Shown here piece after piece: positions 54,197-63,899 of a stretch of 64,000 nt of DNA. Origin of the DNA: Lignipirellula cremea (GTDB lineage Bacteria; Planctomycetota; Planctomycetia; Pirellulales; Pirellulaceae). The notes under the pieces are model-generated. The model had not been told where the DNA came from. It saw only the letters and a list, made by a program, of their open reading frames with translations, and did no database searches. A program made the position numbers and the translations under genes. The stretch covers positions 648,437 through 712,436 of the forward strand of contig NZ_CP036433.1 in assembly GCF_007751035.1 (NCBI RefSeq), given 5' to 3'. Numbering within the stretch: position 1 is the first letter of the stretch; the number at the start of each line of letters is the position of its first letter.

Positions 54197-55197
54197 GCGG
54201 TGTCCGTTCGCAAGCGATGGTCGCGGCTCAGGGCGGCGACTTCCTGGCGGAGGGTAAGGATTTCGTGAAACTCGCCCGACAGATTGCCGGCCTTGGCGAG
54301 TTGATGTTTCTTTAGCGCCAGTTTCGCACAGAGCTGGTCCAGGCGGCGGTCGTTCCGGGAAAATTCTGCGCTGGGACGTCCGGCCAGCAGGCCCAGAAAC
54401 AGGCGATGCCTGAGCGAGCAGGCCGTTCGGGCCTGGGCGGCCGTGATGACATCCAGCTCGACCTCTTGCTCCAGATGTTTCTGCAGCAACTGGCCCTGGT
54501 GCCGCAGCGACATCATTAATAACACAAACACCCAGAAGATGCCGAACCAGGTAACCAGAAACGACAGGACCAGTCCCGGCAGGCCGGAAATCACCAGGTA
54601 GTTGTGCAGGCCATGAAAGAACATCGCCAGCGCCAGCCCGATCAGCGGAGCGGCGACTTTCCAGACGGGGCGTCGCTGGAAGCGGGCAAAGGCAAAGCCG
54701 AGTCCGGTCAGGCTGGTAAAAAAGGCATGGTTCAGGCCAAACGCCACCGACCGCAGAAAGATCAGCAACGTAAGCTCGAGCGTCCCGCTGCCTCCGAACC
54801 CAATAAAATAGAGCACGTTCTCGACGGCGGCAAAGCCGAAGCCGATGGCCGCCCCGTACAGCACCCCATCGAACAGGGAATCAATTTCGCGGCGGAACCA
54901 CAGATACAGGAACAGCAACGCGGCGCCTTTGGAAAGCTCCTCGGTCAGCGGAGCGACCAGCCAGTAGGTGGCCGCCACCATGGTCGCCGGGTTGTGGATC
55001 ACCGAGACCGAAAGGGCCCTTTCCAGCAAGGTGCTGGAAATAATCGCGGTCAGCACCGCTGGCACGGCCCCCCACAGGAACACGGCCGCCACCAGTTTCA
55101 GGGGTTCTCGTTCCCAGTGGTCCAGCCACCAGAGGGCCGCCGCATACACGAGCATCGGCAGCAGCCCGGTCACCAGGGCAATTTCAAACAGAGCCAT
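54193..55197 (-). CDS. PrsW-family intramembrane protease
   Basis: This 334-residue polytopic protein has about eight membrane helices. PrsW-type glutamic protease motifs are present: E86-E87-x2-K90 in [22 protein letters not shown] (E126-N127), [11 protein letters not shown] and FFHGLHNYL. In Bacillus PrsW cleaves the anti-sigma factor RsiW to start a stress response. The soluble C-terminal ~110 residues are helical and of unknown role. It is translated just ahead of pyrC with a 4-base overlap, an odd pairing. It lies 65 bp downstream of the Cys-rich small gene. Confidence 0.88.
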   Translation of the reverse strand: MALFEIALVTGLLPMLVYAAALWWLDHWEREPLKLVAAVFLWGAVPAVLTAIISSTLLERALSVSVIHNPATMVAATYWLVAPLTEELSKGAALLFLYLWFRREIDSLFDGVLYGAAIGFGFAAVENVLYFIGFGGSGTLELTLLIFLRSVAFGLNHAFFTSLTGLGFAFARFQRRPVWKVAAPLIGLALAMFFHGLHNYLVISGLPGLVLSFLVTWFGIFWVFVLLMMSLRHQGQLLQKHLEQEVELDVITAAQARTACSLRHRLFLGLLAGRPSAEFSRNDRRLDQLCAKLALKKHQLAKAGNLSGEFHEILTLRQEVAALSRDHRLRTDTA

Positions 55198-55262
55198 AAC
55201 TTGGAGAATTCCAGAATGGAAAGTTCAACCGGCAACCTGCTCCCCGTCCGCGAAGTCGGACC

Positions 55263-55463
55263 TTAACGCCGCCCGGTGTCGGGACCGTTTTCTCGGCCGT
55301 CGTCGTCGAGTTCTTTGGCTTCGTAGACTTCGGAGAGTATCGAAGGGCAGACCTCTTCTTTTTCACACTGGGTGCAAACAATGTGAATCAGGTCCGAACT
55401 CGACAGCCGCAGCTGATTTTCCTGGCACAACTGATAGAGCTTTTTCAAGTGGACGCAACTCAT
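55263..55463 (-). CDS. small Cys-rich protein, unknown
   Basis: The 66-residue product (MSCVHLKKLYQLCQENQLRL...) has five Cys: C3, C13, C30, C33 and C39. The C-x2-C...C cluster (VCTQCEKEEVC) suggests a small zinc or metal site. The tail is Asp/Glu-rich and probably disordered. I remember similar short proteins in other planctomycetes but no function. Being between an esterase gene and prsW on the same strand, it may be in one transcript with prsW-pyrC. Confidence 0.7.
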   Translation of the reverse strand: MSCVHLKKLYQLCQENQLRLSSSDLIHIVCTQCEKEEVCPSILSEVYEAKELDDDGRENGPDTGRR

Positions 55464-55506
55464 CGGCAGTTCCTGATCGGTCAGGGAGGGAAGGATCGCC
55501 TTGATG

Positions 55507-56559
55507 TTACCTGGGGGCGTTCAAGTTTTTGATCATAAACTCCGCCAAAAGGCGCGACAGGGGCCCGCCGGCGTTGGTCTGATGGTAGTTCTGGGCCTCG
55601 ACTCCGGCCCTGGTCATTGCCGCTTTCAGCTTGTGGCCAAAGATCGGATGGTGAATCCCCTCTCCGGGTCTGGCGTCGGCGGGAAGCGGCTGGTCAGGCT
55701 CCGAATAGAACATCAGGATCGGCGGATCGTCCTGGCTGACATGCTGGATCGCGGAAACTTCATCATACAGCGGCTGCAGTTTCGGGTCGTCCAGGTCGGA
55801 CAATTGCGAGGCCCCGTAGACCTTCAGCACCGAAGGATGCTCCCACGCCCTGCCGCCGATCCAGTCCCGGATCACGTGCGGGTCGTAGGAGCTTTGCCCA
55901 CCGACCGAACCGACCGCCAGCAGTCGAGTCGACTGCCGGGCGATCGGGTCGTCGCTGTCCGGCTGGGCCAGATCGTCGTGAAAGCCCAGCCACATGGAGA
56001 TGCCGGCTCCCGCCGAACTGCCGTAGGCGGCAAAACGCTGCGGGTCCAGGTTCCACTTCTCCGCCTGGTGACGCAGGGTCTGCACGGCGCGGGCCGCATC
56101 GTGCTGGGGCGCGGGGAACTGCACGTCGCCGCCGACCAGGCGATAATGGATCGCCGCGACGGAAATCCCGGCCGCGTGCAGCAAGTCAACGACTTCTCCA
56201 TTGACCGTTCGCTTGTCGCCGCCGACAAAACCGCCGCCATGAAGGTAAATCACCAACGGGGTCGGCCGTTCTGACTTTGCCAGATACAGGTCGAACACCT
56301 GCCGCGGATGAGGGCCATAGGAAACATCAGCATGGGTCGGCTGCCGCTGGATCCGTAGCTTCGGCAGCAGCACGTTCCGGTAGAAGGTTTTGGCTTCGAA
56401 CTGGGTCAGCACGCCATCCTGGTTAGTGTCCGCCTGGGGATACTGTTTCAATCGCGAGGCCAGCACGGGGTCGTTCGCGGAGGTCGGCTCTTCGGCCTGG
56501 GCCAGCAATGCTCCGCCCAGTAACAGGGCGGGCAGCAGGAAACTTAGCGATCGAAACAT
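55507..56559 (-). CDS. secreted alpha/beta hydrolase (BD-FAE/HSL-like esterase) with EF-hand
   Basis: The start at 56559 opens a signal peptide (MFRSLSFLLPALLLGGALLAQA). Near residue 45 an EF-hand loop appears (DTNQDGVLTQFE). The hydrolase domain has the oxyanion motif LHGGGFVGGDK, the nucleophile elbow GSSAGAG and a late Asp (SEPDQPLP). The catalytic His is likely in the IHHPIFGH stretch. The 350-residue protein belongs to the esterase/lipase group that includes acetyl-xylan and feruloyl esterases; the substrate is unknown. A longer frame to 56916 lacks support. Confidence 0.85.
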   Translation of the reverse strand: MFRSLSFLLPALLLGGALLAQAEEPTSANDPVLASRLKQYPQADTNQDGVLTQFEAKTFYRNVLLPKLRIQRQPTHADVSYGPHPRQVFDLYLAKSERPTPLVIYLHGGGFVGGDKRTVNGEVVDLLHAAGISVAAIHYRLVGGDVQFPAPQHDAARAVQTLRHQAEKWNLDPQRFAAYGSSAGAGISMWLGFHDDLAQPDSDDPIARQSTRLLAVGSVGGQSSYDPHVIRDWIGGRAWEHPSVLKVYGASQLSDLDDPKLQPLYDEVSAIQHVSQDDPPILMFYSEPDQPLPADARPGEGIHHPIFGHKLKAAMTRAGVEAQNYHQTNAGGPLSRLLAEFMIKNLNAPR

Positions 56560-57028
56560 GGCGGCAGAGCCTTCGCTGGGAGTACATCGCCCTGCACCAG
56601 GGCAGTGGATTGCGGTGCAGGTGCAATTCTTATTGTCGCCGGAAACAGGCGTAACACAAGAAGTTACCCGTCTTTTGCCGCGATGGAGAGCGAATGGCTC
56701 CTGGCGGAAGGATCGGCGAAGGAGAGAACGGCTCGCCGCCAGGCCGGAACGGGCCGTATAATCGCCAGAGTCGTCGGATTCCCCAAGGACGCCCTGGCCC
56801 AGCCGTTGCGATCCCGACCAGGCCCAGGGAATCGCCCATCTGGCGGCGCCGAAAACTTGACAGTGAATGTAGTTGCTTCGTAAAGTAATAGATGGAAACA
56901 GAGAATCCAACGGCATCTCCTCTCATCGGGCCTCGTCTTGCACGATCCAGCCGTTGGGATGGGTTCGTTCCTCGTTGCGAGAGCGGATTCCGTCGATAGA
57001 ACCATCACATTGAATGAAGGAATGTGTT
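56560..57028. other. divergent intergenic region upstream of the pilM operon
   Basis: This 469-bp gap holds the predicted pilM promoter at 56857-56886 and must also hold the esterase promoter. No other repeat or gene was found. Confidence 0.45.
56857..56886 (+). promoter_or_regulatory. predicted sigma-70 promoter of the pilM operon
   Basis: A consensus -35 TTGACA (56857-56862), an 18-bp spacer and a -10 TAAAGT (56881-56886) lie ~140 bp before the pilM start. It is the best promoter match in the window. Confidence 0.5.
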
Positions 57029-59335
57029 ATGGCGATGAGCAATGCTGTTTGGGGCATTGACATTGGTCAGTGCGCACTGAAAGCGCTCCGGTGCACGCTC
57101 GACGATGACGAAAAGTCGATCGTGGCCGACGCCTATGACTATATTGAATACCCGAAGATTCTGAGCCAGCCGGAAGCCAACCGGGAAGAACTGATCCGCG
57201 ATGCGCTGGAGCAGTTTCTCTCCCGCAACGAAGTCCGCGGCTGCAAGGTGGCGATGAGCGTGCCCGGCCAGGCGGGCCTGTCGCGCTTCTTCAAGCCGCC
57301 GCCGGTCGACGCCAAGCTGATCCCTGATATCGTTAAATACGAGGCGAAACAGCAGATCCCCTTCCCGCTGGAAGATGTCGTCTGGGACTTTCAGAAGATC
57401 GGCGGGACCGAAGTCGACGGCTTTACCCTCGACGCCGAGGTCGGCCTGTTCGCCATGAAACGGGAACAGGTGTTTCGGGCGATCAAGCCATTTACCGACG
57501 CCGGGATTGAGCTATCGATCGTGCAGCTGGCTCCGCTGTGCATTTATAACTATGTCAGCTACGACCTGCTCGATGGCGGCCCCAATCCGGAAGAAATCGA
57601 CCCCGACAACCCGCCCGAGTCGCTGGTGGTGCTGTCGATTGGTACGGAAACGACCGACCTGGTGATTACCAACGGCGTGCGTATCTGGCAACGCAGCATC
57701 CCGCTGGGCGGCAATCATTTCACCAAGCAGCTCAGTCGCGAGCTGAAAATGACGTACGTCAAAGCGGAGCACCTGAAACGGAACGCCCGCCAGGCCGAAG
57801 ATCCGAAAACCGTCTTCCAGGTAATGCGTCCCGTTTTCAACGACTTTGTGACAGAAATCCAGCGGTCGCTCAACTTTTTCCAGAACATTGACCGGCAGAC
57901 CAAAATTGGTCGTCTGGTGATGATCGGCAACACGGTCCGCCTGCCGGGTCTGCGCCAGTATCTGTCGAAGAACCTCGGCCTGGATGTCATCAAAGTCGAC
58001 GAGTTCCGGCATCTCAAAGGGGGCGAGGTCAAATCGTCGCCCCAGTTCCATGAGAATCTGCTGGCCTACGCCGGTTCCTATGGCCTGTGCCTGCAGGCCC
58101 TGGACGTGGCCAATCTGTCCACGAACCTGCTGCCGCAGGAATTTATCACCAACCGCCTGATCCGCGAGAAGAAACCGTGGGCCGTAGCGGCCGTCGGCGC
58201 CGTGCTGCTGGCGTTTTCGTTCAATTACCTGTTCCATTACGGTAGCTTCGCCAAGGTCGAACCCGCGTACGCCAACCAGGGCGTCGACTGGCGGTCGGCC
58301 ACTTCGACGGTGGACTCGGTGCAGAACGTTAGTACGAGTTTCAAGGGCGAACAGGAAACGTTGAAAAAGACCCGCGACCATTTTGTCGCCATGGGAGAAG
58401 AGGTCGTCGGCGCCGGCGACCGGAAACTGCTCTGGCTGGAACTGTACCGGGCCATCAATAGCGCCCTGCCAGTCGATCCGCGGTTTGCAGAAAATCCGAC
58501 CGCCATTCGTGATCCGATGAAGGTGCCGTACCTCGATCGACCCGATATTTACATCCGGTATATCGAATCCCAATACTTTGAAGACACGGCTCGCTGGTGG
58601 ACTCCGGCGATCCAGAAAAAATGGGAGGAAGTCTCCGACCAGAAGAGCGAAGGCGACGCCGAAGGAGAAGACGCCGGCGCCGCCCCGCCGCCGGTCGAAC
58701 CGGGAATGGACCCGGCAATGGATCCTTCCATGGACCCGTCCATGGGCGGCGGCCAGCCCCAGGGCGAACCGGGCGCCGCCGGAGGACCAACCGGCCCCGG
58801 CTGGGTGATCGAGATTCGCGGTTACCACTTCCACAACAGCTCGACCAACGTCGAAGGCGGTTCTGGCTACACCTACTTGCGCAATACGCTGATCGAGCAG
58901 TTGAAAAAAGGGACGGTCCGGTTGCCCAAGGAAGCCGCGGTCGATGGCCGCGAACCGGCCATGGTTGAATACACCATGGAAGAACTCGGTATCCGTTTCC
59001 CCGTGGTGGTCGAGAACAACGATATTGAGCACCGCTTCCAGATCAAGAACGAACGTTATGTACCGCCGTCGGTTGCGGGCCGCAACGACGGCTCAGGAGA
59101 AGACGGCGCTGGCGTCCCCCGCAACGACGCCGCCGTCGTCCCCGACGACGGCTCCAACCCCCAGCGGTTCGACGCACCGAAATACGAATTTGTGATTCAA
59201 TTCTGCTGGCAAGAAAAACGTCTTCACGAACGTAACGAGATTCGCGAAGCGGCCGAACGGGCCAAAGCCGACGCAGAAAAGGCTCTCGAAGCAGAACGCC
59301 AGGCAAACGCCGGCAATCCCGAAGGAGGCAACTAG
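57029..59335 (+). CDS. pilM: PilM-type pilus assembly ATPase-fold protein with PilN-like extension
   Basis: PilM is the actin-like cytoplasmic part of the type IV pilus or type II secretion platform. The ATG at 57029 sits after AAGGA; 57014 is the alternative. Residues 1-375 match PilM (WGIDIGQCALKALRC, VPGQAGLSRFFKPPPVD, YEAKQQIPFPLEDVVWDFQ, LSIGTETTDLVITNG, MIGNTVRLPGLRQYLSKNLG). After it a membrane helix (KPWAVAAVGAVLLAFSFNYLF) and a long extracytoplasmic region with a Met/Pro-rich repeat (MDPAMDPSMDPSMGGG) follow. Normal PilM is ~350 residues, so this looks like a PilM-PilN-style fusion. It starts a three-gene operon. Confidence 0.88.
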   Translation: MAMSNAVWGIDIGQCALKALRCTLDDDEKSIVADAYDYIEYPKILSQPEANREELIRDALEQFLSRNEVRGCKVAMSVPGQAGLSRFFKPPPVDAKLIPDIVKYEAKQQIPFPLEDVVWDFQKIGGTEVDGFTLDAEVGLFAMKREQVFRAIKPFTDAGIELSIVQLAPLCIYNYVSYDLLDGGPNPEEIDPDNPPESLVVLSIGTETTDLVITNGVRIWQRSIPLGGNHFTKQLSRELKMTYVKAEHLKRNARQAEDPKTVFQVMRPVFNDFVTEIQRSLNFFQNIDRQTKIGRLVMIGNTVRLPGLRQYLSKNLGLDVIKVDEFRHLKGGEVKSSPQFHENLLAYAGSYGLCLQALDVANLSTNLLPQEFITNRLIREKKPWAVAAVGAVLLAFSFNYLFHYGSFAKVEPAYANQGVDWRSATSTVDSVQNVSTSFKGEQETLKKTRDHFVAMGEEVVGAGDRKLLWLELYRAINSALPVDPRFAENPTAIRDPMKVPYLDRPDIYIRYIESQYFEDTARWWTPAIQKKWEEVSDQKSEGDAEGEDAGAAPPPVEPGMDPAMDPSMDPSMGGGQPQGEPGAAGGPTGPGWVIEIRGYHFHNSSTNVEGGSGYTYLRNTLIEQLKKGTVRLPKEAAVDGREPAMVEYTMEELGIRFPVVVENNDIEHRFQIKNERYVPPSVAGRNDGSGEDGAGVPRNDAAVVPDDGSNPQRFDAPKYEFVIQFCWQEKRLHERNEIREAAERAKADAEKALEAERQANAGNPEGGN

Positions 59336-59337
59336 AT

Positions 59338-60861
59338 ATGGACCAGCTGAAACCTTATCTCAAGGTCCTGCAGGAACACTGGTTCTGGTTCTCCTGTCTG
59401 GCCATCTGCCTGCTGACCGGCGTGATGTGGTTCCTGGGTACAGGCAGCCTGAAGGCCAGTTTCCAGACGGAATACTCTCGCATCAAAGGGAAGATCAACG
59501 AGGCCAATACGCTGGCCTCAGCGCAGGAACATCCCAATGACCAGTCGCGCGAGGGGATGGAAGCACTGATTGCCGATATCAAACGCAGCGTGCGGGTCGC
59601 CTGGCACAAACAGTACGACGAACAAGGAGAAGAAATCTTCGTCTGGCCGGACGGACTCCGCGAGAGTTTCCGTAACAAGGTCAAGGACATGCGACCGATC
59701 GAAGCGCTCGGTTTCCCGCCCAACAGGGCGAACACGCTCAACTTTGAGCATCGCTCCGAATACGCCAACTTTATCAAGGCAGAACTGCCCAAGCTGGCCA
59801 AAATTGTCGGAGCCCGTTGGGCTCCCACCGCCACCACCCGCGGGAACGATGGCGCCGCCGGCAGCAATCGGCCTTCCGCCGAAACCGCCGCTCCGCGTAA
59901 CACGCAAACCACCGAAGAAGTCGTCCAATGGAGCGCCGCCAACCAGGGCGCGATCCAGAACGAGCGGTTTGACTGGTCCGACGCTAACGACCGCAGTCCC
60001 ACCACCCTGGAATTGCTCTACGCCCAGGAAGACTACTGGGTGCTCCAGGCCCTGCTGCAGATTATCAGCGACACCAACCAGAACGCCGTTTCTCCCCAAC
60101 AAAAAGAAGTTGTCATTCGCCGGATCGACTCCATTGAGATCGGCAAGGACGCCCGCGCTGAGGTCGGATCCATCATGCGTTTGTCGGGCCAGGCCGCCGG
60201 ACCCGAAGGCGGCGGGGAAGGCCAAGGCGTACCCGTCGGCGATATGGGACCTGCTCCCGATGACGGAATGGGAGGAGGCGGCGGCGCGGAGAACGTCGGT
60301 CCCTCCACCGATCCCGCCCACCTGCGCTATGTCGACAAAAACTACAAACGCCTGTCGGCGGAAGCCCTGCGCAACGCCAGGAATTCGGAAGAGCCGGACC
60401 TCGCCTACCTCGCTGTCGCCAAACGTATGCCCGTGCGGCTGCGGTTGCGGATGAACCAGCTCGCCATTCCCCGGTTGCTGGTCGCCTGTGCGAACGCGGA
60501 CCTGACCGTGGAAGTCCGACAGTTGCGCGTGAATCGCAAGGCCGCAGCCGGCGGGGCCAACACCTCCAGCAGTACGCCGGGCAATGAGCAGACCAGCGCG
60601 TCGGTCGCGACGGACGCCGCCTTCCCCTGGGATGTCGACGTCGAGATCTATGGGATTGTGTACATTTACAATCCCGTCGACGAAGAAAAACTGAAGTTCA
60701 CGGCCGAGAACGAACCCGGCGCTGCGCCCGGCAATCCCGTTACACCGCCCGCTGACCCGGCGGCCCCGCCCGTCGACCCGGCGGCCCCGCCCGTCGACCC
60801 GGCGGCTCCGCCTGTCGACCCGGCGGCAGAGCCCGTCGACCCGGCGGCTCCGCCCGTATAA
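59338..60861 (+). CDS. pilus-operon inner-membrane protein (PilO-like position) with Pro/Ala repeats
   Basis: This 507-residue protein has one N-terminal membrane helix (HWFWFSCLAICLLTGVMWFLG) and a coiled/extracytoplasmic region. Its order after a PilM-PilN-like gene, single anchor and helical segment suggest the PilO role, but I see no clear sequence match. A Gly-rich linker (PDDGMGGGGGAENVG) splits two folded parts. The C-terminus is five tandem DPAAPPV heptapeptides. It starts 2 bp after the pilM stop. Confidence 0.7.
   Translation: MDQLKPYLKVLQEHWFWFSCLAICLLTGVMWFLGTGSLKASFQTEYSRIKGKINEANTLASAQEHPNDQSREGMEALIADIKRSVRVAWHKQYDEQGEEIFVWPDGLRESFRNKVKDMRPIEALGFPPNRANTLNFEHRSEYANFIKAELPKLAKIVGARWAPTATTRGNDGAAGSNRPSAETAAPRNTQTTEEVVQWSAANQGAIQNERFDWSDANDRSPTTLELLYAQEDYWVLQALLQIISDTNQNAVSPQQKEVVIRRIDSIEIGKDARAEVGSIMRLSGQAAGPEGGGEGQGVPVGDMGPAPDDGMGGGGGAENVGPSTDPAHLRYVDKNYKRLSAEALRNARNSEEPDLAYLAVAKRMPVRLRLRMNQLAIPRLLVACANADLTVEVRQLRVNRKAAAGGANTSSSTPGNEQTSASVATDAAFPWDVDVEIYGIVYIYNPVDEEKLKFTAENEPGAAPGNPVTPPADPAAPPVDPAAPPVDPAAPPVDPAAEPVDPAAPPV
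60754..60858 (+). repeat. five 21-bp tandem repeats encoding DPAAPPV
   Basis: Five near-identical 21-bp units end the second gene of the pilM operon, the fourth carrying E in place of P. The repeat runs to the stop codon. Confidence 0.9.
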
Positions 60862-60970
60862 GCGGGGCCTTGCGCCTGGAACTGGCCGTCAGTGCCTGGT
60901 GCGGCTTGCCTGGGGAATGAAGCGTGTACAAAAAATTTAGCTTCGCAGAGAAGTAGATAGAGGATTGATC

Positions 60971-62821
60971 ATGGATAAGTTTCCCATCAGCTTCAACGAC
61001 ACCGGCGCCAAAGGCTTTATCGCCCATCATATTGAGAAGATCGCGCTGGGATTGGCCGTGCTGCTGACGGCCGTGCTGTTCGCCACCGGCTTCACCTCGG
61101 AAACGATCAAGCCGAATGAAACGCCCGACCGGCTCAAGTCGACGGCCGAGCAGGCGCTGACGCGGATTAACGATCCCACCACCTGGGAAGTGCGCCTGAA
61201 ACCAACGATGATGCTGGAACTGAATCACGCCGATCGCGTGGAAATCAGTCGCGCGAGTACGCCCATGAAGTCGTATCCGGCGGAGGTCGCGCTCAACAAC
61301 TCCGAGGTGTCGCCCGGTTTCGTCAAGCGTTCCGATCCCAAGCTGTTCCCGCCCTCCAAGCCGGAACTGATCGCCTTCCACGGCAGCCTGGCGCGCAAGG
61401 CGCCCGATACCTATGTCGATCCGATTCTCAAAGGGAAAGCCGCCGTAGTCGCTGCAGCTCCTGTCGCCGGCGCGGAGGCGCTGCTGGGCGGCGGCGGGGA
61501 AGCCGTCGAAGGGGGACGTCAGCTGACCGAACGCCAGAAAAGACGACTACTGGAACGCGATCCCGAAGAACCGATTACTGGCAAGTCAGCCATCATTGGC
61601 ATTAACGGGGTTGCCGTAAAAGCTCTGGCGCCCTGGGGGGAACAGGAGAAAGCATTCCTTGGCGCCTTCGCCGATGCCGAAGGATACGCCTCCACCCGCG
61701 ACCAGCCTGACTACATCGACTTTGAACTGCAGCGGGCCGACGTCACTGCGCTTGGCGCCGAGGAGCCCATTCCCGCCGGCGCCTGGAAAACCGTCAACAA
61801 CCGAGCGAAGTCGGACCTGTACGCCGCGCAACTCTACGCCGCGGCCGTCGCCGAACGGGTGGACCCCCGATATGTCGACGAAACGCTGACCCAGCAGGTC
61901 CCTCCGATTTTACTCCGCAATCTGACGGATCTATTCGCGCACAGCGAAACTCCCTTTCAGTCCAAATCCGTCGACAAAGAATCCGTAACTGATGACGCCG
62001 CCCCGATCGATCCCTTTGCGTTCCCCGGGCTGACTCCCAAGAAAGCCCAGCCGGGCGAGGACGCGCCAAGCGCCGCCGATCCGGAAGCGACCAGCGTCGC
62101 GGGGGGGCCAGTCAAGCCGGCCGACCAGGTGCTGGTGCGCGTGTTTGATCTGTCGGGTCTCGAACCGGAGCACAAATACTGTTACCGCGTGCGGCTGATT
62201 CTGGCCGATCCGAACTATCTGGCCATGCAGGGCGATACGAAAATCACCCGGCGGATGCTGACCGAAGAGGTCGTCAACCGCCTGGAAGCTCTGGAAAAAT
62301 CGGGCGTCGCCTCTTCGACGCTGGTGACGGCCTGGGGCGAGGCAAGTGATCCGATTCTAATCCCCTCGCGGCCCGAAAAACTGCTCGCAGGCGACGCCAC
62401 CTGGTACTCGACTCGCGCTGTTCCGATCTCCCCCGATGTCTCGGTGGAGTTTCCCATCCAGGAACCGGAAGCAAGCGTGGTGGTTTCGGTGTGGGACAAG
62501 AGTCTCACGGTCGATGTTTCCGCCGAACGGGAAGTCATGCGCGGCTCGTTCCTGAATTTTCAGAGTTTCGCCGATGTCGTGCATCCGGCCTTGCTGTCGA
62601 TCGTTCGGATCGACAACTACAACTTTGATCTGGATGCGATCGTGCTGGATATGCGCGGCGGCGAACGCCTGCCCCACTCTTCTGGCGACAAGCCGCTGAC
62701 CGCGCCTGCGGAGATTTTCTTCTTCGACAGCGACGGCAACCTGATCGTGCGGAACGAAGTTGATGACGAAGTCGAATTCCGCGACCTGATGCTCATCGAC
62801 GATGAGGTGGCGGCCGATTAG
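60971..62821 (+). CDS. third pilM-operon membrane protein, unknown
   Basis: The ATG at 60971 follows AGAGGA (the ATG at 60965 is less well placed). The 617-residue product has one N-terminal membrane helix (IEKIALGLAVLLTAVLFATGF), then a large extracytoplasmic region with beta segments (VLVRVFDLSGLEPEHKYCYRVRLILADPNYL resembles a fibronectin III-like strand set). No PilP or PilQ motif is clear, but position suggests a pilus or secretion platform partner. It lies 109 bp after the previous stop. Confidence 0.7.
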   Translation: MDKFPISFNDTGAKGFIAHHIEKIALGLAVLLTAVLFATGFTSETIKPNETPDRLKSTAEQALTRINDPTTWEVRLKPTMMLELNHADRVEISRASTPMKSYPAEVALNNSEVSPGFVKRSDPKLFPPSKPELIAFHGSLARKAPDTYVDPILKGKAAVVAAAPVAGAEALLGGGGEAVEGGRQLTERQKRRLLERDPEEPITGKSAIIGINGVAVKALAPWGEQEKAFLGAFADAEGYASTRDQPDYIDFELQRADVTALGAEEPIPAGAWKTVNNRAKSDLYAAQLYAAAVAERVDPRYVDETLTQQVPPILLRNLTDLFAHSETPFQSKSVDKESVTDDAAPIDPFAFPGLTPKKAQPGEDAPSAADPEATSVAGGPVKPADQVLVRVFDLSGLEPEHKYCYRVRLILADPNYLAMQGDTKITRRMLTEEVVNRLEALEKSGVASSTLVTAWGEASDPILIPSRPEKLLAGDATWYSTRAVPISPDVSVEFPIQEPEASVVVSVWDKSLTVDVSAEREVMRGSFLNFQSFADVVHPALLSIVRIDNYNFDLDAIVLDMRGGERLPHSSGDKPLTAPAEIFFFDSDGNLIVRNEVDDEVEFRDLMLIDDEVAAD

Positions 62822-62864
62822 CGGCCGGCGGCGTCTGCCGTCTTGTCCCGGAGTTTCGTCTGCT

Positions 62865-63899
62865 TCAGCGGGCTGCCTCAACGCGGACGATCTGGTTTTT
62901 TCCGTCTTCTTCCGCGGTGATGGCAATCGGCAAAAACCGCTGCAGCACTTCGATGTGCGTGCGGCTGTGTTCGGTCAGCGAGCCCGTACGAAACAGTCCC
63001 GGCCCGCCCCCTTTCCAGGCTGCCAGCCCCAGCGGCAACAGCAGCTGATCGGCCTGGTAGTCGCTGATGGGCGCCTCCTGGTTCTGATACCGCTGGACCT
63101 CTCTCCAGAGATTCGAAGCGACATGTTCGGCTTTGACTCCCTGTTTACCAAACTGGATAAACAGCTGCGGCGTCAGTTCGTAATCCAACTCCGCCATCGC
63201 CACATTCCCGGGGCCTCTGGCCGTGACGGTTTCGCATTGGAAGCAGCGGACCGGCCAGCCGCTTTTCCGGGCGAACGTATCGCACTCGCGTTCCGCAATA
63301 TGCAGTGGCAGATTGGCGACCACCGCCGTAAAGCGGCGATTCAGCAGTGGTCCCGTTTCCAGCAGTTCGATCCCGCGCAGCTGCCGGCACGGCTCCACGT
63401 GGAACTGGCACGCCCCGCCGCCGGCCGGGAAAAAACCGTACTGCAGCAATTCGCCAGAAATTCTCGCTCCCATGCGGGCCAGCAAGGGCAGGTAGGCGCG
63501 GGTCAGGTAATCAAAGGGCGGCGCCCAGGGATTGTGAGTCCCCCCTTCCATCAGCACGGTGGCGGGAGCGTCGGCGAACAAGAGCGCGGGCAACAGCGTC
63601 TGCAGCACCAGCGAGGTGCTGCCGGCGCCGTGGATCCGCAGGTCGTAATGGCCGCCCGACAGGACTGCAGGGCGAAACTGCAATCGCATCGACTCCAGTG
63701 AGTCGCCTTCGACTTCGGCGGCCCCGACCCGGGCGGCCGCCTGGACGGCGGCCAGGTGCTGTCGTTTTAAACCGGGCGACTTGCGTCGGGCGCGGATGTT
63801 TTGGATGGTAAAGGGCTCGCCCGTCACCAGGCTCAGCGTTAATGCCGATCGCAAGACCTGGCCGCCGCCTTCGCCTTCTGCCCCGTCGATCGTAATCAT
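62865..63899 (-). CDS. rtcA: RNA 3'-terminal phosphate cyclase
   Basis: RtcA converts RNA 3'-phosphates to 2',3'-cyclic phosphates through an adenylated His intermediate. The 344-residue sequence matches the family: IDGAEGEGGGQVLRSALTLS, RARRKSPGLKRQHLAAVQAA, GAGSTSLVLQTLLPALLFA, EGGTHNPWAPPFDYL and the C-terminal active-site region GSLTEHSRTHIEVLQRF with the nucleophile His. The start follows GGAGGAG. Its ATGA overlaps the TGA of an upstream gene. No rtcB ligase is seen within the window. Confidence 0.94.
   Translation of the reverse strand: MITIDGAEGEGGGQVLRSALTLSLVTGEPFTIQNIRARRKSPGLKRQHLAAVQAAARVGAAEVEGDSLESMRLQFRPAVLSGGHYDLRIHGAGSTSLVLQTLLPALLFADAPATVLMEGGTHNPWAPPFDYLTRAYLPLLARMGARISGELLQYGFFPAGGGACQFHVEPCRQLRGIELLETGPLLNRRFTAVVANLPLHIAERECDTFARKSGWPVRCFQCETVTARGPGNVAMAELDYELTPQLFIQFGKQGVKAEHVASNLWREVQRYQNQEAPISDYQADQLLLPLGLAAWKGGGPGLFRTGSLTEHSRTHIEVLQRFLPIAITAEEDGKNQIVRVEAAR

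Noticed and set aside
52841..54268. 475-codon plus-strand open frame
   Set aside because: It is antisense to pyrC, which is certain from its motifs.
57512..59032. 506-codon minus-strand open frame
   Set aside because: It is antisense to pilM; the composition is typical of a shadow frame.
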